From: Galeruca laticollis
Lineage: Eukaryota; Arthropoda; Insecta; Coleoptera; Chrysomelidae
Assembly: GCA_963921935.1 (NCBI GenBank)
Contig: OY998185.1
Span: 2,272,001 to 2,336,000 of the forward strand
DNA: 64,000 nucleotides
Reading direction: 5' to 3'
The notes below the pieces were generated by a model. It did not search any database. It was not told where the DNA came from and worked only from the letters and a program-made list of their open reading frames with translations. Positions 55,583 through 64,000 of the stretch are shown one piece after another. A program made the position numbers and the translations under genes. The stretch's first letter is position 1. Every line of letters begins with the position of its first letter.

Positions 55583-55658
<76 letters not shown>
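55583..55658. repeat. (TA)n microsatellite, left border of PLE
   Basis: About 38 TA units running directly into PLE coding sequence. Confidence 0.97.
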
Positions 55659-55660
<2 letters not shown>

Positions 55661-56510
55661 TACAGAGAAGCAACGGTTAAGAAATACAAGTCATGGTCTA
55701 GAACCAAAATGAAACTTGCCCGGGAATATAACAGAAAATGTTTTTTATTGAAATGTAGTAGGAAATCAGGGATTTTACCTAATCACATAACTGCGGCTAT
55801 CAATCCGATTGACGACCTCCTGATGCGACAGGATATGCATAGGAAAACAGTGGTTGATTACAGGGTAGGGATAAAACTTCTTAATATTGAAATTGTTAAT
55901 AACTATTCTTTAATTAGTGAATTATAATCAAATTTGTCGACTTTGAGAAGGACAATAATCTCTGAATCAAGTGAGTTTCATTTTCAGACTTTTTCAAGTA
56001 AACAACAATTTACTTCCAATAAACTGTTCCACAAAATAAAAATAAAAAATATAGAAATAGTCAATCAATTACAGGACAATCAGTTTAAATTATTATTAAA
56101 ATCTATGTCTAGTTGGTTGAGAAATATTTCTAATACCACTATACCTAAAGATATATCACAGTTTTTAGCTTTGAGCCTTAAGTTCAGTGTGGAACCAGTC
56201 ATTTTAAAAGACATTTCAATTAAATCTATTTTATCATACGTTGACTACCTCACCTCCATGATCACAGACTCTAAAGTGAGAAACATCACGGTAGCTGGAG
56301 CCACTAATATAATCACTAATTATGCTCATAAACCTCATAATAATTATTTATTTCATAATATTTTAGTTAAATCTAAAGCCTCTTTGAAAACGAACCCTCA
56401 TCTGATTTTAACACAATCTCATAAGGGTAATATCGCAGTTATTATGGATAAGCAACAATATATTGAATTGTCTAATGATATACTTTAAGCAACAGTTCAT
56501 ATGTTACAGT
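55659..56510 (+). pseudogene. Penelope-like element: N-terminal part of ORF
   Basis: Two frames. The first reads YREATVKKYKSWSRTK, then EYNRKCFLLKCSRKSGILPN. The C-x-x-x-G-I-L-P pattern resembles the PLE N-terminal block. After a stop at 55924 the second reads SLKFSVEPVILKDISIKSIL and LILTQSHKGNIAVIMDKQQY, which match the PLE segment before RT (loss of Asp to His in the usual T-x-(A/S)DKG). The ORF ends at 56487-56489, so RT palm and GIY-YIG endonuclease are absent from this copy. Confidence 0.75.
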
Positions 56511-56542
56511 TTGTTAGGGTTTGACCCCTACATACACCAATA

Positions 56543-56880
56543 CTGTCATCCTTTCTTCTAACCTATAATAGAAAGGTTCCCCCCCTCTACATCTTCATAC
56601 TAATTCATTTGTATTGCACTACAACATAGGCCATTATCAAAGTGGGCACATTGTCCCACATTGGGCTGATTTTTGACAGTTGGTAACATTGTCTGTCTAT
56701 TATTCCATCCGATTTAGAGGGAAAAGTATATCATTTCCTTACCGGCGTTCAGCACAACAACGCTTCAGGATTGATTAATTTTTCAAGTTACAAAATGGTG
56801 TTATACTTTGACTTATTATACTCATTATGAAGTGGTTGTTTAATGTAAATTTCCTTCTTTCTTAACTATTACACATTTCA
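56543..56880 (+). repeat. PLE pseudo-LTR copy
   Basis: Follows the coding part. Inverse counterpart at 53587-53925; a 100-bp part is repeated in the same orientation at about 57471-57570. Confidence 0.85.
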
Positions 56881-56892
56881 TAATCCATCTGG

Positions 56893-57470
56893 ATGGAGCA
56901 ATGGACACTAATACGATCCCAACTCTTATCGATTGCTCTTAAACAAGCATCTTGATAAACATTACTAAACAACGAGACCACACCCAACCTGGTCAGAACA
57001 TAATTTTCTGGAATTACAAAATTATTGAACTTTTCAGAAACTTCAAATGAATCTTTGAAAAAACACAAATTGTCGTAATCATACGCGTTGATTAGGATTC
57101 CTGTACAGAACAGCGCAATGTTTTCCGTAGGGGCTTCTACCGAAGCCACTATCGGACTTACAGAGAAAACTGGTTTATGAACTTTCGGAAGTGAGTAAAA
57201 TTTTGGAGGGACACCATGGTAACACTTGAGTTTCTTCTTTAACGACAAATCTATTTGGTGTTTATTAAATAAGGATTTAACTCAGTTATTGCCCTTTCTC
57301 TGTATAGAGGAAGTGGGATCACAAGATAATTCTACATATGAACTGTTGCTTAAAGTATATCATTTGACAATTCAATATATTGTTGCTGGTCCATAATAAC
57401 TGTGACATTACCCTTATCAGATTGTGTTAAAATCAGATGAGGGTTCGTTTTCAAAAAGGCTTTAGATTCA
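56893..57470 (-). pseudogene. Penelope-like element: pre-RT and RT fingers, inverted copy
   Basis: Minus strand from 57470. FLKTNPHLILTQSDKGNVTV and IMDQQQYIELSNDIL repeat the end of the plus-strand copy (56370-56489), here with SDKG kept. After stops it continues KKLKCYHGVPPKFYSLPKVH, with KPVFSVSPIVASVEAPTENI, the hallmark PLE RT start (FYGLPKxHK and PIVSSxxxPT). NYVLTRLGVVSLFSNVYQDA follows, where the usual S(F/L)DVVSLF catalytic Asp is replaced by Gly. It ends at the junction with the pseudo-LTR near 56893. Confidence 0.8.
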
Positions 57471-57570
57471 GGATTAATTAATTTTTCCCAGTTTCAAAAT
57501 GGTATTATACTTTGACTTTTTATAGTCAGGATGAAGTGGTTGTTCAATGTGAATTTCCCTCTTACTTATA
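57471..57570 (+). repeat. Partial PLE pseudo-LTR copy
   Basis: Matches 56770-56870 (AAATGG(T)TATTATACTTTGACTT and GAAGTGGTTGTTCAATGTG). Confidence 0.8.
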
Positions 57571-59519
57571 ACGAGAAAACGCTAACCTTCAGTGCCCATT
57601 ATAGATGCGCGGGTTGTATCCCGTAGTACAACCCGTGCTCGCCAGTCGACTAGCTTCGAGTCGAAGAAGGGGGGGATTCTTCAAAATTTAACAGTTTATT
57701 AAAAAAGGCACCAGTTAAGTTTTGGCAAGCACCCAAGACTTCTTAAGTTAGCCCACAACTCCTCAGTGGGTTAACAGCACTAATTACCCACTCCGAAAAG
57801 TTAAACTCATAGGAAAGTTATCATTAAAAATGAAAGTCAGCAAATATACCCCGATTGAAGTTTGATAATCTTTTTGGACCATATTTCTCTGTTCAAAATG
57901 TGATTATTACAAAGTTTACAACAAAAAAAGAATGATACTAATAATATCTGAACTCAGCTGAAGGCTGTAGATTCAGTAAGCAGTTAGGCTGAATGCCGAA
58001 ATCTGCATAAAAACTTAAATCGCAAACTAATTTACCAGTTACAAGCGAAACTCTAAGTTACTATTTGAATAATTGACAAGCAGGTCCTATAATACCTGAG
58101 TAGAGCTGAAGGCTACTAACTCAGGGCGCAGAAGAGCTGAGGGCCATCTACACAGATGTCTCAAATTACAAACCAATTACAGGAAACAAACAAAAGGTTC
58201 ATGTACAATGTTTCAAATACAGTGAAACTCTTACACCAAAACTACAATTGCATTAGTCACATGGGTTCACACTTCCGCAATCTATATGAGTATAAATATA
58301 TATATAAATGCATAAGCCTAAAATTAAATAAGCAGGCAAGTTTAACAATGTTCAGAAAAAATTGAAATTATGTACAGTGCGAAATTACTTACATAAAAAA
58401 AATCGTCAAAGTCAGATAAATATCTAAATAGCGCAGCGCCCAGGTACGTACCGTGGTATACCCAGCATTAAGAGCCAAGAATTCAATATTTAAAAAGAAT
58501 GTTTCAAAATTTTATAAACGAAAAGTAAGAAGAAATAATTAATCACCGCAAAGAAATATAAAAAAACCATACATAAAAAATTTCGTGAAATTTTGACTGC
58601 TAATTGTGAATGGAAAATGTATAAGTAAATGTATAAAATTAATAAGGAAAATGACTGTTACGAGTGATTCTCCTTCCTCAGAACAGCAATCGAAGTCGAC
58701 GCTTCAAAATGTTCCAGTCCTCCTGGTTACTGGTTCAGGTGAATGGTCTGGCTGATTTCGCACTCTTTAACCAGCGGATAAAATCCATAAAACCAAAATT
58801 AAAACCCCCCCTAGAATAAAGAAACGAATTAGCCTACACGCAGGGTTTTTATTTTACCACAATCAAATTTACGACGTCCCCCCGTACCATTCCATTATAT
58901 CGATTACATTGTATTCATCCAAAACCCGCAACTAATCATACAACCCTACAAGAGTATAAAAGCCATCTCCACTAATAACAAAAAAAACTGCATGACTGTT
59001 TTTTTATTAGCAAAAAACTATAATATCTAAAAAACTAAAAGAAACCACGTTACTCTACACATCCCTGACAATTATTCAGCCACGTGATATATTCTAATTT
59101 CAAAAATGTACGAAACAATAACGGAAATGACTTGATAAAATTTATGAACTGTATCAGAACTATTTCATACAATAGGTTACATACTTCAATAAACTATGAA
59201 AATTACTTCAAAACGTTAAATTACTACTTTAACTGCCTACAAAATTGTTAACATCAAGAAACTGTTCAGGTATTTACCAAGATAACTAGTTCTTCTTGCA
59301 TGGCCGTCAATCGAAATACCCACGTTGTTGGTGAAATTTTAAATATCTTGACGAGGTCGTACGTAATGGCTACCAACGCACACAAAAATTTCAAATGTCA
59401 CTAGCCAGCGTTCGCTTCGACGACCCATGGAAATGGTCCTCATCCAAATGGTCTGTCATAAATCCCCGTCGGCAGGCATGCCAAAATTATATTATCGACG
59501 GGCGGGCGATTTTTCGCGT
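57571..59519 (-). other. Probable 3' LTR and flank of gypsy element C
   Basis: Non-coding. On the minus strand it directly follows the G-rich polypurine tract (59522-59540), as an LTR should. It contains a TATA-like GGCTTTTATACTCTTG near 58957. The partner LTR is lost, so the end cannot be set. A hairpin CGGGTTGTA / TACAACCCG lies at 57614-57639, and a short palindrome GAAGAA / TTCTTC around a G7 run near 57665. Confidence 0.4.
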
Positions 59520-59541
59520 TAGATTCCCCCCCCCCCTTTCG

Positions 59542-60850
59542 TCAAAAAAAAATTAACCCGGAGGGGTTAATCTCATCTTCAGAAGGTTTCGCAGAATATG
59601 GCTTCAAGTCCTTGCAGTACCAAACCCCTGCCGAAGCTCCGTCCTTATCATGCAACTCATAAGTCCACGGAGATAACCTCTTAACTATCGAGAAAGGCTC
59701 TATGTACCTAGGTGTTAGCTTACGAGTGTAATACCTTGCAGCATCCGAAAGGACAAAATTCCTATTCCATACCAAATCGTGCGGGAGATACTCTACCTGT
59801 CTGCGTCGCAGATTATGGCTATCACAGGCCATCTGATTAGCAACCTCTAACCGTTTCTTAATATCAGCGAATATTTTCCTAAAAATCTCATTACGACAAC
59901 ATAATCGGCACCACACAATAGCGTAGACCTACCAAAATTAGCAAAATACGGTGTCAATTTCGTAACTTCATGAGCAGACGTTCTAATCGCACATCCTATC
60001 TGAGCGAGATGTTCGTCCCAACAACGATGATTATCCAAAACGTAGGAAGCCATCATAGTCTTAATTACACGGTTAACTCTTTCACACGGGTTAGCCCTTG
60101 GATGATAATTGGCATTCAGCTTAATACGACAATTATATCGGGAAGCTAAGCTTCGGAAAAGATTACTACGGTATTGGGGACCATTATCACATATACAAGA
60201 AATACTTCCTCCTCAATCTTAATCTTAATATTTGGTCCAATAATCCGTAAGAACAAGAATAAAAGAATTACCCTGTTTCGACCTGTGCAAATCATTTCCC
60301 ACGGCCTGCTAGGCTTTAGATGAGACACCATCTTATCAACAGGTTCCCCTTGTGACACCTTATACGCAGCACATACCTCACACCCATTAACATACCTTGC
60401 AACATCTGCTCTCATTTTCGGCCAATAAAAACGTTCAGCTACCCTGTGGAAGGTTTTTAAAATACCAGTATATCCAGATGTGGGAGAGACATGGGCTTCC
60501 GAGATAATACGCGGCCTACTAGATTTGGGAACTACTAGTTTCCAAGATTCACCAGGCGACAGTGGTTGTAAGTACCTATTTACAATATTTTTGTAGAAAA
60601 GAAATTTAAGGGGATTACTATTGACATTATTGACCATCTTACAATACCACTTTTCATTAGCAGTATCAAACATAGGAGGCGGTACCTCTTCAGAACTATT
60701 GACATTATTGACCATCTTACAATACCACTTTTCATTAGCAGTATCAAACATAGGAGGCGGTACCTCTTCAGACGAAACCTCCACAGACACCTCATCGACA
60801 ACAGGGCGGACCGAGAAAGAGCATCAGGTACTACGTGTTCACGACCTTTA
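59542..60850 (-). pseudogene. Element C integrase
   Basis: Zinc domain near 60380-60480: EAHVSPTSGYTGILKTFHRV (H and H) and YVNGCEVCAAYK (CxxC). The core is fragmentary: PSRPWEMICTG stands where the first-Asp block belongs, and ASYVLDNHRCWDEHLAQIG with SAHEVTKLTPYFANFGR are the post-catalytic blocks. The C-terminus NFVLSDAARYYTRKLTPRYI, EPFSIVKRLSPWTYELHDKD and GVWYCKDLKPY is the tail of mdg1/412-type integrases. The region 60060-60240 has lost frame and the second Asp and Glu blocks are not clear. A 78-bp tandem duplication lies in the RNase H-integrase linker. Confidence 0.85.
60618..60772 (-). repeat. Perfect 78-bp tandem duplication in element C pol
   Basis: 60618-60695 and 60696-60772 are identical; in frame it doubles SSEEVPPPMFDTANEKWYCK and the following six residues. 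Perfect identity in an otherwise decayed gene means it arose recently. Confidence 0.95.
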
Positions 60851-61946
60851 CTATGTATAATTTGGAAGTTATACTGTTGCATTTTGACTGCCCATCGCCC
60901 TTCGGACTCTGCAACTTATGTAGCCACAGAAGACTATAATGATCCGTAATGACCGTAAAATGAACGCCCTCTAAATAAGGCCGAAGTTGTTCAAGTGCCC
61001 AAATCACAGCGAGACATTCGCGTTCTGTGCTTGAAAAATTTCTTTACTGACGTGTAAGAGATCTACTCAGATAGCAAATAACCTTGTCACCATCCTCGCG
61101 AGGCTGACTCAACACAGCTCCTAAACCATAACCACAACTATCGGTCTGTTCAACAAAAAGTTTATATTAAAATCGGGACTAGTAAGAATCGGGGCCGACG
61201 CCAAACATTCCTTGACACGACAGAACGAAGAATCACGCTCAGAAGACCAAACAAAAGGACGATTCTTTCTCAAAAGATTAGTTATGGGGACCATAATGGT
61301 CGAAAATTTAGGAATGAACCTCCGGTACCAGGAGAAGGTCCCGACTACACGACGAACTTCCGTAACACTACGAGGGGTCGGTAACTACAACATTGCCTTC
61401 ACCTTATCCGGATCCACATGTAACCCAAAACGATCCACTACATACCCGAGATACTTCATTTTAGGACGACAGAACTGACATTTATCCATGCTCACAGTAA
61501 TTTTAGCATCCACTAATCTCTTAAAAACCTCTTTGAGTACCCGTACATGTTACTTCGAAAGTTTGAGTACAAAAAACAACGTCATCGAGATAGACAAAAA
61601 CATGAGGTTCAAGATCATGGCCCAAAACATTGTGTATAAGTCTCTGCCAGGTGGCTGGGGCGTTATGTAAACCAAACGGTAGATGTTTTAATTGAAACAA
61701 ACCCTCATTAGGTACCGTGAAAGCAGTATATTGCCTTGAATATTCGGCTACAGGAACTTTACAATGAGCGGAATTGACATCTAAACTAGACAGATATTTG
61801 GCCTCACGCAACTTCTCTAAAGTATCAGTTACCAGGGGAAGAGGGTAACTATCTCGAACGGTGACAGCATTCAACTTCCTATAGTCCACGCAAATTCGTA
61901 GAAATTATACTTTTTCCTGACCAGAAAAATTGGAGAAGGCCACGGA
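60851..61946 (-). pseudogene. Element C reverse transcriptase and RNase H
   Basis: RT near 61889-61560: MDYRKLNAVTVRDSYPLPLV, YLSSLDVNSAHCKVPVAEYS (first Asp), GLFQLKHLPFGLHNAPATWQ and FVYLDDVVFCTQTFEV (YLDD box). Then KYLGYVVDRFGLHVDPDKV and VVGTFSWYRRFIPKFSTI with PFVWSSERDSSFC. RNase H is scattered over frames (CGYGLGAVLSQPREDGDKVI-like near 61080-61140). HVVPDALSR, the end of RNase H, is near 60830. Several shifts. Confidence 0.85.
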
Positions 61947-62143
61947 CTATTGCTGTACAATGGGATTGACCCCATAATATCGCTGCTCGATGGGGGGACT
62001 AGAAGCTACTATTACGTGTTCTACTCTATCGGTACACCCTAGACCTTTTCTCATAATTTCCATGTTCCTATCGATCACAGCCTGTAGTCTCTGCTGTTCC
62101 AAAGGAGTGAGTACCGTTGTAGACAACACATGTTTCACACTAT

Positions 62144-62524
62144 TTAACAACACGGGTTCGGCCGAAAAGTGCCATCGCCATGACGAAGATTTGGGACAAC
62201 ACCCATTACATTCCAAAAATCTACACCAAGAATTAAAATGTGAGTTAATTCAGGGACAACCAGAGCCTCAATCCACCGCATTCGACCCCTCAAAACCACG
62301 GATAACACTACGGTTCCAATACTCTGTAACACATCACCATTTGCCACTGTACAATTAGTCGACCTACTTTTATCCAAAGTCAAACCTAAACAAGAAATCA
62401 ACTTATAACCTTTACCTCCCAAAATTTTTCTTGAAGCACCCGAATCTAACAGACCTAATAAAATTTTACCTAAAATATCCACCTTAAGATAAGGACGTTC
62501 ATCATTAACGGCATGATCCAACAC
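62144..62524 (-). pseudogene. Element C aspartic protease
   Basis: MLDHAVNDERPYLKVDILGK is followed by the active site LLGLLDSGASRKILGGKGYK and later ALVVPELTHILILGVDFWNV. LLDSGAS and ILG(V/M)DF are the retropepsin landmarks. The link towards RT (61947-62143) is in another frame: LSTTVLTPLEQQRLQAVIDR. Confidence 0.88.
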
Positions 62525-62529
62525 ATAAT

Positions 62530-63185
62530 CTATGACGGCACGAAAATTACTGACAGGGGGTTTTCACTGAGGCACTCTATCCGATCATTCAAGCACATCT
62601 CGGTTCGTTTACACTGGCTAATTCTGGAAGAGCAATCAGGACAAGTCCTAACCGTGAATCCTTCTTTCTTACATCTATAGCAAAATTTCCTATTACTACG
62701 ACACGCTACAATGGCCTGGCTGCTTACAATGGAAACAAACGATCTCTTGAACTTTAGGAATAGATGACGAAGTAGGGAGGGGTAGAGCTCCAGACACAGG
62801 TTCCACATGCAATGACACATAAGCTAGGTCTGGCTCCATACAACATAGGTCCATCGATAGTACACTGTAATTCTCGATAGCCGATTTCCTAGCCTCCAAT
62901 TAACGACCCAAAGTCAATAACTAATGCACGCTATCAATTTCCACAAGTCCGAGATGATGTTGGTAGTAAGGCGTGATATTCATTAACAATATTTTAAGTT
63001 TAGTTTCCTCCGAATGGGTCGTAATGGGACAAGTCAACCTTTTGAAATAACCAGACATCACAGCCAAGTAGATTTCCTAGCTTTCATCAGAGCCCTGAGT
63101 CCTCCTCTTAATTTCCTCAAACAATTTCTCATTATAATCCACGGACAAATACTCCTCCCACAAAAGGCCCACGAATTGGGGGGGG
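62530..63185 (-). pseudogene. gag: Element C gag: capsid part and two zinc knuckles
   Basis: From 63185 down: LLWEEYLSVDYNEKLFEEIK, YLAVMSGYFKRLTCP and MNITPYYQHHLGLVEIDS, a capsid C-terminal pattern of mdg1-like gags. LEARKSAIENYSVLS follows, then knuckle 1, CFHCKQPGHCS, and after a shift knuckle 2, CYRCKKEGFTVRTCPDC. Stops occur in several places. The N-terminal part is absent. Confidence 0.82.
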
Positions 63186-63189
63186 GGGG

Positions 63190-63590
63190 CAACTTCACTC
63201 TATATATTGAGGTTTAACTAAGTAAGGGGTGGGAGAATTTTCTTTTTCTTGGTGGTCCAAATGAGTGCATTAGAAGTGGATTCCGATGCCACTTGTTTTT
63301 TTTTAATGATCATGGGGGGCATCTTCACTCTATATATTGAGGTTTAACTAAGTAAGGGGAGGGGGATTTTCTTTTTCTTGGTGGTGCACTTGAGTGTATT
63401 AGAGGTAGATTCCGATGGCACTTGTTTTTTTTTGAAAATTATCATTGGGAGGCAACTTCACTCTGTATATTGAGGTTTAATTAAGTAAGGGGAGGGGATT
63501 TTCTTTTTCTTGGTGGTGCATTTGAATGCATTAGTAGTAGATTCCGATGCCACTTGTTTTTTTTTGAATATTATCATGGGGGGGCATCAT
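63190..63590 (+). repeat. Satellite array, about 130-bp unit, three copies and a part
   Basis: Units start CAACTTCACTCTATATATTG at about 63190, 63320, 63453 and 63585 (partial). They contain GAGGTTTAACTAAGTAAGGG, TTTTTCTTGGTGGTGCA and GATTCCGATGCCACTTG. It is the inverse of 30255-30735. A G10 run precedes it at the truncated end of element C gag. Confidence 0.92.
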
Positions 63591-64000
63591 CCTCACCTAG
63601 GACAAAGTGTCAACTACAAGATAGTTAAAAAAGAGTTGTATGTACGATCAATTCATTATCAAAGGAAGTGAATTAGTCAACGGAAGTCTTCTACAAGGTA
63701 TCTGAGAGTGTAGGAGGGAAATCAACAAATCACAGTCCACTCAAAATAAAATAATTCCTTCCCAAGCCCTCAAATCCTTGCCTATCAGGTATATTCGAGA
63801 TATTTTGTACTTGTAAATAATTGTAGGTTTGACGTTATATTTTTGAGAAAAGGCGTAAATTTGCTTCGTGGTCCCACTTGAGTTTATTTGAAAGTATTAT
63901 TCGTAATAATATGAAAAACTTAGTATACAACTGGAATTGAATTATGTGTGAATAAGTCAGCGTTGTGCTTTTCCGTCAAACTATTTGAACAATTTGTTGG
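63591..64000. other. Unrecognised sequence to the window end
   Basis: No repeat or coding frame recognised. It does not match the sequence flanking the other satellite array (30736-31067). Confidence 0.5.

Larger units (their letters stand above)
59520..63185 (-). mobile_element. Gypsy element C (mdg1/412-like), 5'-truncated
   Basis: Minus strand: gag with zinc knuckles, protease, RT, RNase H, integrase, then the polypurine tract GAAAGGGGGGG near 59530. The left part of gag and the 5' LTR are gone, cut at the satellite array at about 63186. Numerous frameshifts and stops. It differs from A and B by having CCHC knuckles and a different integrase tail. Confidence 0.88.

Overview
The window looks like repeat-dense, AT-rich insect chromosomal DNA. 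Every coding stretch I can identify belongs to a mobile element: BEL/Pao and Ty3/gypsy LTR retrotransposons, non-LTR retrotransposons of the R1, I and RTE types, Penelope-like elements (PLEs), SINE- or MITE-like short elements, and one PIF1 helicase tail. The insect assignment rests on a perfect (TTAGG)n tract, the element mix, and primer-binding sites matching tRNA-Tyr and tRNA-Lys. I find no intact host gene, rRNA gene, CRISPR array or bacterial-type operon. The order of insect cannot be told.

Bases 1-7842: an RTE-like LINE remnant (266-1510), then an old BEL/Pao element (BEL-A) whose pol is broken by an R1-type LINE fragment on the minus strand (about 1668-2747) and by a 5'-truncated I-type LINE (3279-5506) with an 8-bp target-site duplication. 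At 7843 BEL-A stops inside its integrase gene and resumes, in frame, at about 28174.

Bases 7843-28173: a clean 20.3-kb insertion into BEL-A. It has 13-bp terminal inverted repeats and repeat-rich ends. Nested in it are a complete but decayed BEL/Pao element (BEL-B, 9678-18355, TSD GTAAT) and an R1-type LINE (25588-27384) flanked by a direct repeat of about 180 bp. The remaining sequence holds a 119-bp tandem array running into a PIF1 helicase C-terminus (20631-20798), a long near-perfect palindrome (20811-21556) and two further tandem arrays. BEL-B carries six TTAGG telomere units inserted in its RNase H gene.

Bases 28174-35268: the tail of BEL-A, a 130-bp satellite array, a possible PLE remnant, a nearly full-length RTE LINE (minus), and a tRNA-like short element with complementary ends. 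Several boundaries lie in (TA)n tracts.

Bases 35269-53254: two related gypsy-type elements in tail-to-tail orientation, A (plus, 35269-43276) and B (minus, 43281-53254), with LTRs of about 1.7-2.0 kb. They abut at a single TATA and are bounded outside by (TA)n. B is nearly intact. A has lost RT, RNase H and the start of integrase, leaving a protease-integrase fusion frame.

Bases 53255-64000: PLE fragments in both orientations with repeated pseudo-LTR segments and a hammerhead-like core, then a gypsy element with zinc-knuckle gag (minus, about 59520-63185). This is truncated at a second copy of the 130-bp satellite array, in inverted orientation to the copy at 30 kb. Only about 410 bases of unrecognised sequence follow.
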